The notes: generated by a model not told the origin, from the sequence alone. A DNA stretch of 46,289 bases from an uncultured Pelagibacteraceae bacterium (GCA_902569785.1 CACFVO010000006.1:1-46289); one strand, 5' to 3'. Positions 37,517 through 46,289 are shown, numbered from the stretch's first letter. Translations and numbers: made by a program.

Positions 37517-39094
37517 TTAATTACAAACATATATTTTTGCCAAAATTAATTCTTCATTAGAAAAGTTAATATTTATTTTTTCATTGTGTATGTTCTCACA
37601 TCCGTTAGGAACACCTTTTTTTAAACCTCTTTCCAATAAAGCAATATAAAAAGGTCTTTCATTGTTTTTATGTAAGTTATCAAAAGATTTAAAACATCTA
37701 TTTTTATCAATAGTAAAAACTTCAATTCCTTCATTTCTATTTGAAATAATACAATTTTCTCTCTCAAGATTTCGTTTATTTAGAAAATTAGAAATTTTTT
37801 TTGTTGATACCCCCCAATAATCAAGTTCAAAAACACCATTAATTTTTGTTAAATGTGTAAAATTATTCAGCCAAATATAATTATAAGGATAAATTTTTAT
37901 ATTTTGAAATAAAAAATATAATGAGAAGAAAATTAACAACATGTAAGATATTTTTCTTGAATAAAAATAAATAGTAGATAATGAAATTATAAATATTAGC
38001 GGGAGTATAAAAAGTATTTGTCTCAACTCATCGTATAAATTAACATTAAATAAGATCAAAAAAAATATTATTATCAAAACAGATGATAATAAGGACCCAA
38101 TCAGAAACAAATTATTTTTTTGAGAAAATATTTTTTTTTCATAAATTGGAAATAAGAAAAGTCCAAAAATAATTAAAAGAGGTAATTTAAAAAACAACCA
38201 TATTGGTATGTAAGATGAAGGTAAATTTTGTGCTTTCATGCATTCTCCTAGAGTAGTAGTACAAACACTCTGAACATGTTTGCTCATAAATTCAATCGCA
38301 TAGAAAAACTTAAATGGATCATTCCAATAATTTGGATGAAATAAATATAACAATAATAAAAAAAGTAATGAAAATAAAACTATTTTTTTATAAAAAAATT
38401 TAATAAAAATTTTAAAGTCTATTTTAAAAGAACTTAAAAAAATAATTAAAAATATTAAATATTCAATAAAAATAAGAATGCCACTTATTCTAATAGAAAA
38501 TAAATATGCAGTTACCAAACTTAATAAAATAATTTTTGTTTCTTTTACTCTCTTTTTTTTTAGATAATTTATAAGTATATCTATAAAATAAAAAGTACAG
38601 ATTAACCAAACTGACATGAAAGGTATGTCTTTTACATTAAAAAAACTGTGTCCTAATAAATAAGGATACGAAAAATAAAAAACTGAACTTAAATATGAAT
38701 ATTCTTTATTTTGAGTAATTAAGTAAATAATCTTATTAAGATATAAACCAGAAATAAAAAAAAATATAAAAACCGTTGGATGTTTGCTTAATAATGCTTT
38801 TGATGTTTCTAAAACTTCAAAATTATCTAATATAATATTAATTGGTAATTCAATAATTGTAGAAATTAAATAAAAACCTACGCCATAATATCCATGATAA
38901 GTATCAAGTGAGCTAACATCAAAATTACCATTCAAAAAAAGATTTACTAATTTTTTTTTGTTAAGTTCCCATACATAAAAATTATGACTCTCATCATGAG
39001 TTATACCTACATTTAATGATAAATATATACCTAAGATAAAATACAGAAATAAAAACGAATAAAAAAATTTTTTATTTAGATTTGGATTGTTCAT
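37517..39094 (-). CDS. GT-C type membrane glycosyltransferase (family 39/ArnT-like)
   Basis: The 525-residue product has about ten to twelve membrane spans. The first outer loop holds the GT-C acidic pair in GITHDESHNFYVW (Asp34, Glu35). A second conserved Asp lies in FFNVKDIPFMSVW (Asp156), then HPNYWNDPFKFF. This matches polyprenyl-phosphate-sugar-dependent transferases such as PMT/ArnT. The C-terminal 130 residues form a soluble part with several cysteines. The acceptor (protein, lipid or glycan) is unknown. It follows a methyltransferase gene by 4 bases in a unit that starts with rpsD. Confidence 0.82.
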   Translation of the reverse strand: MNNPNLNKKFFYSFLFLYFILGIYLSLNVGITHDESHNFYVWELNKKKLVNLFLNGNFDVSSLDTYHGYYGVGFYLISTIIELPINIILDNFEVLETSKALLSKHPTVFIFFFISGLYLNKIIYLITQNKEYSYLSSVFYFSYPYLLGHSFFNVKDIPFMSVWLICTFYFIDILINYLKKKRVKETKIILLSLVTAYLFSIRISGILIFIEYLIFLIIFLSSFKIDFKIFIKFFYKKIVLFSLLFLLLLYLFHPNYWNDPFKFFYAIEFMSKHVQSVCTTTLGECMKAQNLPSSYIPIWLFFKLPLLIIFGLFLFPIYEKKIFSQKNNLFLIGSLLSSVLIIIFFLILFNVNLYDELRQILFILPLIFIISLSTIYFYSRKISYMLLIFFSLYFLFQNIKIYPYNYIWLNNFTHLTKINGVFELDYWGVSTKKISNFLNKRNLERENCIISNRNEGIEVFTIDKNRCFKSFDNLHKNNERPFYIALLERGLKKGVPNGCENIHNEKININFSNEELILAKIYVCN

Positions 39095-39098
39095 ATGT

Positions 39099-39842
39099 TT
39101 ATCTTTTTTTTATAAAGCAAATATCAGAGTCTGGTAAATTTCCTTTGTATGTTTGAATTTTATCTATATTCTTATGAAAATAAATTTGATCATCTTTTTT
39201 AAAAATATTTGAATTAAATAATTTTTTCTCTTTTAAGTTTTGTAATGTTTTATCAACTAAAATATGATCTATGTTTCTGTTGTATTTATAATAATTTGGA
39301 TGATTAAAATCTTCAATAACATAAATTCCTTCTTTTTTTAAATATCTAAATATATTTTTTAAACAATTTAAAATATCACTTAAATAGTGTGACCCGTCGT
39401 CAATTATTAAATCAAAGAAATCTGAGCTAGATTCAGGGCTTATTTTATTTAAAGTTTTTTCTACTGTTTTGTTATCTTTAATGTCTAAGCCAAAAACATG
39501 TATATTTTTTGAACAATAAATAAATTTTGAAATATTAATATCAAAACAATATACTTTTGAATTAGGAAAATACTTTACAAATGCACATGCTGAAGCTCCT
39601 GAATAAGAACCTATTTCTAAGATTTTAATTTCTCTATCTTTTAAATGCTTTAAGTTTTGGGTATAAAATGCCGAGAAACCATGGCCTTGATCTTGAGTTA
39701 TTTTAAAAATATTTGCTTTATCGCTTCCATAATAGTGAAATAATTCATCTAATGTATCTCTATTAATATTATCTAGATCAATATTAATTTTTCTTTTGAT
39801 TTTGTATAAAATATTTCGTTTAAATAAACTAAAGAAATTCAA
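39099..39842 (-). CDS. SAM-dependent methyltransferase, sugar/macrolide O-methyltransferase-like
   Basis: The 247-residue product starts with a FHYYGSDKANIFK region and QGHGFSAFYTQNLKHLKDR. Motif I follows as IKILEIGSYSGASACAF (about residues 72-88), Asp101 in YCFDINIS, and DLIIDDGSHYLSDIL with an aspartate-histidine group often metal-binding in this family (MycE-like enzymes). A sugar hydroxyl is a reasonable guess for the target. The ATG is directly after the rpsD stop, so translation should be coupled to S4. The GT-C gene follows 4 bases on. Confidence 0.82.
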   Translation of the reverse strand: MNFFSLFKRNILYKIKRKINIDLDNINRDTLDELFHYYGSDKANIFKITQDQGHGFSAFYTQNLKHLKDREIKILEIGSYSGASACAFVKYFPNSKVYCFDINISKFIYCSKNIHVFGLDIKDNKTVEKTLNKISPESSSDFFDLIIDDGSHYLSDILNCLKNIFRYLKKEGIYVIEDFNHPNYYKYNRNIDHILVDKTLQNLKEKKLFNSNIFKKDDQIYFHKNIDKIQTYKGNLPDSDICFIKKR

Positions 39843-40460
39843 TTATCTAGAATAGTATTCTATAACAAGATTTGGTTCCATTATTATAGGATATGGAACT
39901 TCTGCGAACTTTGGTACTCTAACTAACTTTGCAGTTTTATTTTTATCATCTAATTGAATATATTCAGGTACATCTCTTTCTTTGCTTTGAAGCGCGCCAT
40001 CTATAACCATTAATTTTTTTGATTTTTCTCTCACTTCAATTAGGTCAGTTTCTTTAACTGAATAACTAGAGATATTTACTCTTTTTTTATTAACCTTAAT
40101 ATGTCCATGGTTAATCATTTGTCTTGCGGAAAAAACTGTAGAAGCAAATTTCGCTCTATAAATTATGGTATCTAATCTACTTTCTAGTAAAGCAATTAAA
40201 TTCTCAGTAGTGTCACCTTTTTTGGCAAGGGCTTTCCTATAAATGTTTCTAAATTGTCTTTCATTTATATTTCCGTAATAAGCTTTAAGTTTTTGTTTCG
40301 CTTGTAATTGTATTCCGTAATCTGTCGGTTTACCCTTTTTACTTTGTCCGTGCTGTCCTGGGGGATAGGCTCTTGAATTAAAAGGACTTTTAGGTCTTCC
40401 CCACAGATTGGCTTTTAACCTTCGGTCAACTTTATGTTTAGATTTAAGTCTTTTTGTCAT
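39843..40460 (-). CDS. rpsD: 30S ribosomal protein S4
   Basis: S4 starts 16S rRNA assembly and lies at the mRNA entrance. The 205-residue product begins [21 protein letters not shown] and has [33 protein letters not shown] and the S4 RNA-binding motif [19 protein letters not shown]. It lacks zinc cysteines. Unlike E. coli, it is away from rpsM/rpsK/rpoA, here next to trmJ with its own promoter and a leader of roughly 10 bases. That leaves little space for an S4-binding leader RNA. Confidence 0.98.
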   Translation of the reverse strand: MTKRLKSKHKVDRRLKANLWGRPKSPFNSRAYPPGQHGQSKKGKPTDYGIQLQAKQKLKAYYGNINERQFRNIYRKALAKKGDTTENLIALLESRLDTIIYRAKFASTVFSARQMINHGHIKVNKKRVNISSYSVKETDLIEVREKSKKLMVIDGALQSKERDVPEYIQLDDKNKTAKLVRVPKFAEVPYPIIMEPNLVIEYYSR

Positions 40461-40476
40461 ATTTAAATGATGAGTT

Positions 40477-40504
40477 TTTATAAGGTTTCAGGGGTAATTG
40501 TCAA
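40477..40504 (-). promoter_or_regulatory. Consensus-like promoter of rpsD
   Basis: On the minus strand a perfect -35 TTGACA (40504-40499) and TATAAA (40482-40477) are separated by 16 bases. The -35 overlaps the trmJ stop codon (TGA at 40503-40501). The start would be near 40470, about ten bases before the rpsD ATG at 40460. It should drive rpsD, the methyltransferase and the GT-C gene. Confidence 0.65.
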
Positions 40505-41229
40505 TTATGGTTAATATTTTTTTTACTTAAAGAGCTAATAATACTAGCTAAAATCCTTAATTCTTTATCACTAGGCTCTAATCTGTAAATTAAGTTGTTA
40601 ATATTCATTAACATAGAGTGTTTTTTTTCATTTGGCACAAAAAAGCTTTTCTTTTCAAGAAGATTTTTAAGATGTAAAACAAGAGAAGAGATTTTTCTTT
40701 TAGAGGAAATCTTAATATTTTTGACGTCTTTTTGAAACTTCTTAAAGTTTATTAATTTGAAAATCTCATAGCATATTAAGGTTAAAGAATGAGATAAGTT
40801 TAATGACTTAAATCTTTTTGAAGTAGGGATTTGTAAGACAAAGTTTGATAAAGATAAATCTTCGTTTGACAAGCCTGATGCCTCTGGACCAAACATAAAT
40901 CCAAATTTTGTATTCTTTGTATTTGTTATCATTCGTAAAAAACGATTAATAGAAATATGTTTCTTATTAATATCCCTCTTTCTTGCGCTTAAAGATATAA
41001 CTATATTAAAATCACTTATCGCATCGTATGTATTATTAAAAATTTTTGCTTTCTTAATTATATCATAAGCTCCAACAGAAGTAGCTTTAGCTTTATTGTT
41101 TGGCCAAGATTGCTTTGGTGATACTATGTGCAGTTTCGAAAACCCAAAATTTTTTAAAGATCTTGCGCAGGCACCAATATTTTCACCTAGTTGAGGTTTA
41201 ACTAAAATAAATCCAAACTTATTTCTCAT
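40501..41229 (-). CDS. trmJ: TrmJ-like tRNA/rRNA 2'-O-methyltransferase, SpoU family
   Basis: The 242-residue product is a SPOUT ribose methyltransferase, nearest to TrmJ, which methylates position 32 of tRNAs in E. coli. The motifs are KPQLGENIGACARSLKNFGF at the N-terminus, MFGPEASGLSNEDL, and SLNLSHSLTLICYEIF. A C-terminal helical extension follows (about residues 165-242). The N-terminal catalytic domain layout differs from rlmB in this window, so they are separate family members. The start lies 11 bases inside the end of cimA. Confidence 0.87.
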   Translation of the reverse strand: MRNKFGFILVKPQLGENIGACARSLKNFGFSKLHIVSPKQSWPNNKAKATSVGAYDIIKKAKIFNNTYDAISDFNIVISLSARKRDINKKHISINRFLRMITNTKNTKFGFMFGPEASGLSNEDLSLSNFVLQIPTSKRFKSLNLSHSLTLICYEIFKLINFKKFQKDVKNIKISSKRKISSLVLHLKNLLEKKSFFVPNEKKHSMLMNINNLIYRLEPSDKELRILASIISSLSKKNINHN

Positions 41230-42823
41230 TTAAATTGGCTGGAGCTTTTTCTTTGTAAAGTTTGTAATCTAAACTGTCTATTAATGCTTTGAAAGAAGCC
41301 TCAATAATATTTGGAGATACACCAACTGTAAACCAACTTACTCCAGTTTTATCAGTACTTTCTATTAAAACTCTCGTAGTTGCCTCTGTTCCAGTATTTA
41401 AAATCCTTACTTTGTAATCTAACAGTTTTAAATCAGAAAAAAAATTATAATATTTTTCAACTTTATTAAAATTTGATCTAATTGCATTATCTAACGCATT
41501 AACAGGACCATTGCCTTCACCATTACATTCAATATTTTTTCCATCTATTAAAAATACAACATTTGCTTTAGTTTTGATTGTATCTGATTTTGCAACACTA
41601 ACATTATAACTTTGAACTTTAAGATATTCTGGGACCTTGCCCAAAAGTCTATTGGCTAGTAGTTCAAAAGAAGCGTCTGCCCCATCATAAGAATACCCAC
41701 TAAATTCTCTATCTTTGACTTCATCCAAAATTTTTTGGACTTTTGGGTCTTGAGAATCTATCTTAACTCCATATTTTTCTAATCTAGATAAAATATTCGA
41801 TCTACCTGCTTGATTTGAGACGATAATATTTCTGTGATTACCTATCAATTTAGGATCTACATGTTCGTAAGTTTTAGGATTTTTCTTAACTGCTGAAACG
41901 TGCAAACCTCCTTTATGGGAAAAAGCAGATGCACCAACATAAGCCATATTTTTGTTTGGCTTTCTATTAAGTATTTCATCTAAAAGTCTAGAACATTCTG
42001 TTAATGATGATAATTTTTCTTTTTTCATATTAATATCAAATTTATCATTAAATGATTTTTTTAAACATAATGTCGGAATTATCGACATTAAGTTTGCATT
42101 ACCACATCTTTCGCCTAATCCATTAATAGTACCTTGTATCTGTCTTACACCTGACTCAACAGCCGCTAAAGAATTAGCTACAGCATTTTCTGTATCATTG
42201 TGAGCATGAATACCAAGATTTTTTCCTGGTATTTTTTTTGATACTTTAGAAACAATCTCTCTAATTTCATTGGGTAGAGTTCCTCCATTTGTATCGCAAA
42301 GAACCAACCATCTAGCCCCAGAGTCATATGCTTGTTTTAGACAATCTAATGCATAGTTTGGATTAGCTTTGTAACCATCGAAAAAGTGCTCAGCATCAAA
42401 TAAAAATTCTTTATTGTTTTTAACAAAAAGTTTTGTCGTCTCTCTAATATTTTCTAAGTTTTCTTCGTTTTTAATGCCTAATGCTATTTTTACATGAAAA
42501 TCCCAAGTCTTTCCTACAACGCATACTGCTGGAGAGTTCGCGTTCATTAAAGATGCTAAACCTGGATCATTTTCAGCACTTCTTCCTGATTTTTTAGTCA
42601 TTCCAAAGGCAGTAAAAATACTTTTATTTATTTTCGGAGGATGAGAAAAAAATTTAGTATCTATTGGATTTGCTCCAGGCCAACCTCCTTCAATATAATC
42701 TACTCCAATTTCTGACAAAACATTAGCAATTTTATTTTTATCTTCAATCGAGAAGTCTACACCTTCTGTTTGCGCTCCATCTCTTAAAGTTGTATCAAAT
42801 ATATATATTTTATCTTTACTCAT
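41219..42823 (-). CDS. cimA: (R)-citramalate synthase
   Basis: CimA condenses pyruvate with acetyl-CoA to form citramalate, the first step of a threonine-independent route to isoleucine. The 534-residue product has FDTTLRDGAQTEGVDFS, the metal-binding GIHAHNDTENAVAN, and GLGERCGNANL. A C-terminal LeuA-type allosteric domain ends with NTGTEATTRVLIEST near residue 480. Length and the TEG motif support the CimA branch over isopropylmalate or homocitrate synthase. It overlaps cysS by four bases and trmJ by eleven. Confidence 0.92.
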   Translation of the reverse strand: MSKDKIYIFDTTLRDGAQTEGVDFSIEDKNKIANVLSEIGVDYIEGGWPGANPIDTKFFSHPPKINKSIFTAFGMTKKSGRSAENDPGLASLMNANSPAVCVVGKTWDFHVKIALGIKNEENLENIRETTKLFVKNNKEFLFDAEHFFDGYKANPNYALDCLKQAYDSGARWLVLCDTNGGTLPNEIREIVSKVSKKIPGKNLGIHAHNDTENAVANSLAAVESGVRQIQGTINGLGERCGNANLMSIIPTLCLKKSFNDKFDINMKKEKLSSLTECSRLLDEILNRKPNKNMAYVGASAFSHKGGLHVSAVKKNPKTYEHVDPKLIGNHRNIIVSNQAGRSNILSRLEKYGVKIDSQDPKVQKILDEVKDREFSGYSYDGADASFELLANRLLGKVPEYLKVQSYNVSVAKSDTIKTKANVVFLIDGKNIECNGEGNGPVNALDNAIRSNFNKVEKYYNFFSDLKLLDYKVRILNTGTEATTRVLIESTDKTGVSWFTVGVSPNIIEASFKALIDSLDYKLYKEKAPANLNEK

Positions 42824-44169
42824 TTATATTTCCAAATAGTTTTGCCTTTTTGATCCTCAATTAAAATACCCTCTTTTAATAGGCCTTCTCTTATTTTGTC
42901 AGCTAAAGAATAATTTCCATCATTCTTAGCTTTTGTTCTCTCATTTATCTTTTTTATTATGTCTGTTTCAGATAATCTAATTTTTTTCTTTTTAAAATTG
43001 TCCCATTCTTCTTTAGAAATATTGAATAAGCCTAAAAATCTACAAGCACTGTTAAATAAAGATTTCTTTTTTTTATCACCAGCATTAGCCTTAGTATATA
43101 ATTCGTGGATTTTTGCAATAAAGCCGGGAGTATTTAAATCGTCCAACAACACATCTGTTATATCTTCTATTCCTTCCTCTTTTTGTTCCTCATAAAGACT
43201 GTACCACTTATCAATTGTATTTTTTTGATTATGTAAAAGTTCGTCATTCCAATCTAAAGGCTGACTATAATGAGCGCTTAACAAAGCTAGTCTTACGACT
43301 TGGCCAGAATATTTATTAACTGCGTCAGAAATAGTGATTATGTTTCCCAAAGATTTAGACATTTTTTCGTTATTAATAGTTACAAAACCATTATGTACCC
43401 AATAATTTGCAAAATTATCAGTAGAATTATTGCAACAAGATTGAGCTATCTCGTTTTCATGGTGTGGAAAAATTAAATCAAGACCTCCTCCATGAATATC
43501 AAAAATTTTTCCAAGGTATTTTTCACTCATAACTGAACATTCTATATGCCATCCAGGTCTTCCCCTGCCCCATGGTGAATCCCAGCCTGGATCTTCTTTG
43601 CTTGATGGTTTCCATAAAACAAAATCCATTGAATTCTTTTTCAAATCTGATATTTCAATTCTATTTCCTGCTTTTAATTCATCTAAATTTTTATTTGACA
43701 ATCTGCCATAATTTTTAAAAGAAGATACTGAAAAGTATACATGCCCGTTATTTTCATAGGCAAATTTTTTCTTGATTAATGAAGAAGTCATTTCAATCAT
43801 TTCCTTTATATGTTCAGTAGCCTTTGGTTCTTTTGTCGGTTTTAAACAATTTAAATTTTCACAATCTTTATGAAAAACTGAAGTAATGTTCCTTGTTATT
43901 TCATTAATAGTTTTTTTATTTTTTTTTGAAGCTTCAATTATTTTATCGTCTATATCTGTAATATTTCTTACATAATTTACATTATTTCCATAAACTAACT
44001 TCAATACTCTATATAAGATATCAAAAACTACTAGAGATCTTGCATTACCAACATGAGGATTGTCATAGACTGTTGGTCCGCACGCATATAAAGAAATTTT
44101 TTTTTTATCAATAGGTTTAAAAAATTCTTTCTTTCTTGTTAGAGAATTTGTTAATTGAAGGTTATTCAT
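42820..44169 (-). CDS. cysS: Cysteinyl-tRNA synthetase
   Basis: CysS charges tRNA-Cys. The 449-residue product is a class I synthetase with the HIGH-type motif in YACGPTVYDNPHVGNARS and KMSKS in NNEKMSKSLGNIIT. The zinc ligands lie in the first motif (Cys), in WHIECSVMSEKYLG and in FPHHENEIAQSCC. Length is close to the usual 460. It overlaps nadE by 8 bases and cimA by 4. Confidence 0.97.
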   Translation of the reverse strand: MNNLQLTNSLTRKKEFFKPIDKKKISLYACGPTVYDNPHVGNARSLVVFDILYRVLKLVYGNNVNYVRNITDIDDKIIEASKKNKKTINEITRNITSVFHKDCENLNCLKPTKEPKATEHIKEMIEMTSSLIKKKFAYENNGHVYFSVSSFKNYGRLSNKNLDELKAGNRIEISDLKKNSMDFVLWKPSSKEDPGWDSPWGRGRPGWHIECSVMSEKYLGKIFDIHGGGLDLIFPHHENEIAQSCCNNSTDNFANYWVHNGFVTINNEKMSKSLGNIITISDAVNKYSGQVVRLALLSAHYSQPLDWNDELLHNQKNTIDKWYSLYEEQKEEGIEDITDVLLDDLNTPGFIAKIHELYTKANAGDKKKKSLFNSACRFLGLFNISKEEWDNFKKKKIRLSETDIIKKINERTKAKNDGNYSLADKIREGLLKEGILIEDQKGKTIWKYK

Positions 44170-44899
44170 TAAATTTGCAAACTGGTATTGGATTTATCTT
44201 ATGTAAATTTTTTTCTCTAATTTTTAAATATTTTTTATAATTAATATCATTCTTATCTTCCATGGCTTTTTCAAGTTCTTGATAGGTCATTCCAAGTTGT
44301 TGCACGTCGTTTCTGCCATCATCCCACAAACCATCTGTTGGTTGTGAATTAATTATTTTGTCTGATACACCTAAATGCTTACCAAGCTCCCATACTTGTG
44401 TTTTTGTACAATCTGCTATTGGAGAAATATCTACTCCACCATCACCATATTTTGTATAAAAACCTACTCCAAAATCTTCTACTTTATTTCCAGTTCCAAC
44501 AACTATTCCTGAATTAGCGGTAGCAACTTGATATAAAGTTGCCATTCTTAATCTAGCTCTTGAATTAGCAAAACCATGTTGGTTATTAAAATCATTTAAT
44601 ACTTCAGAAAAAGAGTCAAAAATTTTATCCATTTGAACTAAATGATGCTCAACATTTTTAAAATTATTTTTTAACCATTTTGCATGTTCTAAGCTTAAAT
44701 CATGTTGAGATTTAATTTGTTTTATTGGCATAGTTAAAACAATAGTTTTTCTTCCAGTTTTTGCACATAGAGTGCTAACAACTGAAGAATCTATCCCTCC
44801 TGAAATACCTACAACTAATGATTTAGGATTAAATGATTCATTCTTGCAGTAATCATCTATCCATTTAGTAATTATCTCAGCTCTTTTTTCTACCATCAT
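44162..44899 (-). CDS. nadE: Ammonia-dependent NAD synthetase
   Basis: NadE converts nicotinic-acid adenine dinucleotide to NAD with ATP and ammonia. The 245-residue product has the PP-loop SLVVGISGGIDSSVVSTL (SGGxDS), then GTGNKVEDFGVGFYTKYGDGGVDISP. It lacks the N-terminal nitrilase domain of the glutamine-dependent enzymes. Two ATG codons are adjacent at the start, with AAGGA a short distance upstream. NAD kinase is encoded elsewhere in this window, so both late NAD(P) steps are visible. Two hairpins lie in the 56 bases upstream. Confidence 0.95.
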   Translation of the reverse strand: MMVEKRAEIITKWIDDYCKNESFNPKSLVVGISGGIDSSVVSTLCAKTGRKTIVLTMPIKQIKSQHDLSLEHAKWLKNNFKNVEHHLVQMDKIFDSFSEVLNDFNNQHGFANSRARLRMATLYQVATANSGIVVGTGNKVEDFGVGFYTKYGDGGVDISPIADCTKTQVWELGKHLGVSDKIINSQPTDGLWDDGRNDVQQLGMTYQELEKAMEDKNDINYKKYLKIREKNLHKINPIPVCKFNE

Positions 44900-44915
44900 A
44901 ATAATTTTCCTTCGA

Positions 44916-44929
44916 TCCTCTTCAGGATT
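44916..44929 (-). repeat. Small 5-bp hairpin in the nadE leader
   Basis: On the minus strand ATCCT, a GAAG loop and AGGAT form a perfect 5-bp stem at 44929-44916, between the larger inverted repeat and the nadE Shine-Dalgarno sequence (AAGGA). It might mask or stabilise the start of the nadE reading frame. The evidence is base pairing only. Confidence 0.4.
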
Positions 44930-44931
44930 CT

Positions 44932-44962
44932 GTCTTAATGATTATACAATAATCATTAAGAC
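44932..44962. repeat. Perfect 14-bp inverted repeat over the DAHP synthase stop codon
   Basis: GTCTTAATGATTAT (44932-44945) and ATAATCATTAAGAC (44949-44962) are perfect reverse complements with a 3-base loop. The repeat includes the stop codon of the DAHP synthase gene (TAA, 44958-44956) and the two codons before it. No run of T follows on either strand, so it is not a classic intrinsic terminator. It may be an mRNA-end stabiliser, a processing site or a protein-binding palindrome. Confidence 0.7.
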
Positions 44963-46289
44963 GCTTCTTTAATAATATTTTTTGAATACTTGGAATTTTT
45001 CTTTATTTCGTCAGAAATCAAGAAAGCAAGCTCTAAAGCTTGTGAGGCATTTAATCTCGGATCACAATGAGTTCTATATCTATTTGATAAATCTCCATCA
45101 GATATTTTTTGAGCTCCGCCAGTACATTCTGTCACATCTTGACCAGTCATTTCGATGTGTAGTCCTCCTGCATAACTGCCTTCTGCTTGATGAATGCCAA
45201 AAACATTTTTTACTTCTTTTAAAACACTCTCAAAAGGTCTAGTTTTCAATCCACTAGTTGCTTTGATTGTGTTTCCATGCATTGGATCACAAGACCAAAC
45301 AACATTTAATCCCTCTTTTTTTACAGCTTTTATTAATTTTGGTAAAAATTCTTCAGCTTTGTTTGCTCCAAATCTCGAGATTAAAGTAAGCCTTCCAGCT
45401 TCATTATTAGGATTTAAAATATTAGAAAGTTTTATGAGTTCATCAGGTTTTAGTGATGGTCCACATTTTAATCCTATAGGATTCTTTATCCCTCTGCAGA
45501 ATTCAACATGTGCTCCATCAGTCTGTCTTGTTCTGTCTCCGATCCAAACAAAGTGAGCGGAAGTATCGTGATATTCTCCAGTTGTTGAGTCTACTCTAGT
45601 CATGGCTTCTTCAAAGGGAAGTAAAAGTGCTTCATGAGAAGTATAAAAATTGACTGTTCTTAATCTTCTATTATTTTCAGGATTTATTCCGCAAGCTTCC
45701 ATGAATGATAAAGCATCACTAATTTTATCTTCTATTTCTTTGTACTTACCTTTTGTTTTTTTATTTATAAAACCTAAATTCCATAGATGAACTTGTCTTA
45801 AATCCGCAAATCCTCCTTGCGAAAATGCTCTAATCAAATTTAATGTAGACGCAGATTGAGAATAAGCTCTGAATAATCTTTTTGCATCTGGAACTCTTGC
45901 CTTTTCAGAGAACTCCATGCCATTAATATTATCACCCAAATAACTCGGTAATTCTTTACCATCTTTTTTTTCAACAGGTGAACTTCTTGGTTTTGAAAAT
46001 TGGCCTGCAATTCTTCCGACTTTAATAACTGGCATAGAAGCAGAATGAGTTAAAACTAAAGACATTTGAAGAATAGCTTTAAATGTATCTCGAATATTAT
46101 CAGGATTAAATTCCTCAAAACTTTCTGCACAATCTCCTCCTTGTAATAAGAAAGCTTTACCTTCAACAACTTTTGCCAAAGACTCTTTTAAAGAACGTGT
46201 CTCACCAGCAAAAACTAAAGGAGGATATTTTTTAACTTTGCTTAGTACTAAATCCAATTCTTTTTTATCCTGATACACAGGTAAGTGTT
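44956..46289 (-). CDS. Class II 3-deoxy-D-arabino-heptulosonate-7-phosphate synthase, N-terminus beyond window
   Basis: This enzyme joins phosphoenolpyruvate and erythrose 4-phosphate in the first step of the shikimate pathway. The visible 444 codons match the class II (plant/AroH type) family: [30 protein letters not shown] with the metal-binding Cys, [23 protein letters not shown] and [15 protein letters not shown]. Reading to base 46289 adds the residues HLP before VYQDKKEL, which match the family. The true start, with the usual WRPxSWR segment, therefore lies outside the window. A GTG at 46278 is internal. Confidence 0.94.
   Translation of the reverse strand, partial: HLPVYQDKKELDLVLSKVKKYPPLVFAGETRSLKESLAKVVEGKAFLLQGGDCAESFEEFNPDNIRDTFKAILQMSLVLTHSASMPVIKVGRIAGQFSKPRSSPVEKKDGKELPSYLGDNINGMEFSEKARVPDAKRLFRAYSQSASTLNLIRAFSQGGFADLRQVHLWNLGFINKKTKGKYKEIEDKISDALSFMEACGINPENNRRLRTVNFYTSHEALLLPFEEAMTRVDSTTGEYHDTSAHFVWIGDRTRQTDGAHVEFCRGIKNPIGLKCGPSLKPDELIKLSNILNPNNEAGRLTLISRFGANKAEEFLPKLIKAVKKEGLNVVWSCDPMHGNTIKATSGLKTRPFESVLKEVKNVFGIHQAEGSYAGGLHIEMTGQDVTECTGGAQKISDGDLSNRYRTHCDPRLNASQALELAFLISDEIKKNSKYSKNIIKEAS

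Noticed and set aside
23913-40460. A defence island, phage remnant or mobile element among the accessory genes.
   Set aside because: No nuclease-helicase pair, transposase, integrase, direct repeats or attachment site is visible. The genes fit glycan and methyl transfer instead.
46276-46278. GTG at 46278 as the start of DAHP synthase.
   Set aside because: The frame stays open to the edge and the upstream residues fit the family, so the gene is truncated by the window rather than starting here.

Overview
This window is AT-rich (judged by eye at about 70% A+T, not counted) and extremely compact. It reads as part of a streamlined marine alphaproteobacterial chromosome, most likely Pelagibacterales (SAR11). 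The support is low GC, one- to four-base gene overlaps almost everywhere, almost no intergenic DNA, a small-type PurL with separate PurS and PurQ, and the tRNA-Tyr/tRNA-Gly/tuf/tRNA-Trp/secE/nusG order. The assignment is inferred from gene content and style, not from an alignment. No stretch longer than about 155 bases lacks a gene. I see no insertion sequence, integrase, phage gene, CRISPR array, toxin-antitoxin pair or replication origin.

Region 1 (1-23028, minus strand) is one long translation and transcription block. In transcription order it runs tRNA-Tyr, tRNA-Gly, tuf, tRNA-Trp, secE, nusG, rplK, rplA, rplJ, rplL, rpoB, rpoC; then a 152-base gap with a promoter and a folded leader; then rpsL, rpsG, fusA, rpsJ and the complete S10-spc series down to rplF, which is cut by the left edge. 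No tuf copy sits between fusA and rpsJ, so the str and S10 operons are joined. Together these genes make ribosomal proteins, RNA polymerase core subunits and elongation factors.

Region 2 (23168-29278) starts with rlmB on the plus strand, whose end overlaps a multi-spanning membrane protein gene. Two minus-strand genes follow, a methyltransferase and a family-4 type glycosyltransferase. Then come tRNA-Thr, NAD kinase, tRNA-Leu and a family-9 type glycosyltransferase. The membrane, methyltransferase and glycosyltransferase genes look like a small surface-glycan set among housekeeping genes.

Region 3 (29275-37515) holds a CinA-type domain protein and then a plus-strand run: sfsA, map, purB, purC, purS, purQ, purL, bolA, a CGFS glutaredoxin and a small membrane protein. 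It covers most of the middle and end of de novo purine synthesis plus an iron-sulfur trafficking pair.

Region 4 (37517-46289, minus strand) reads from the right edge: class II DAHP synthase (5' end cut by the window), nadE, cysS, cimA and trmJ. A consensus-like promoter then drives rpsD, followed directly by a methyltransferase and a GT-C type membrane glycosyltransferase, a second surface-glycan pair placed behind a ribosomal protein gene.

I found no wholly new multi-gene system. The items most worth a second look are the structured rpsL leader, the hairpin between rplL and rpoB, the perfect 14-bp inverted repeat over the DAHP synthase stop codon, the two glycan gene sets behind housekeeping genes, the back-to-back promoters in 16 bases between cinA and sfsA, and convergent genes with overlapping stop codons and no visible terminators.
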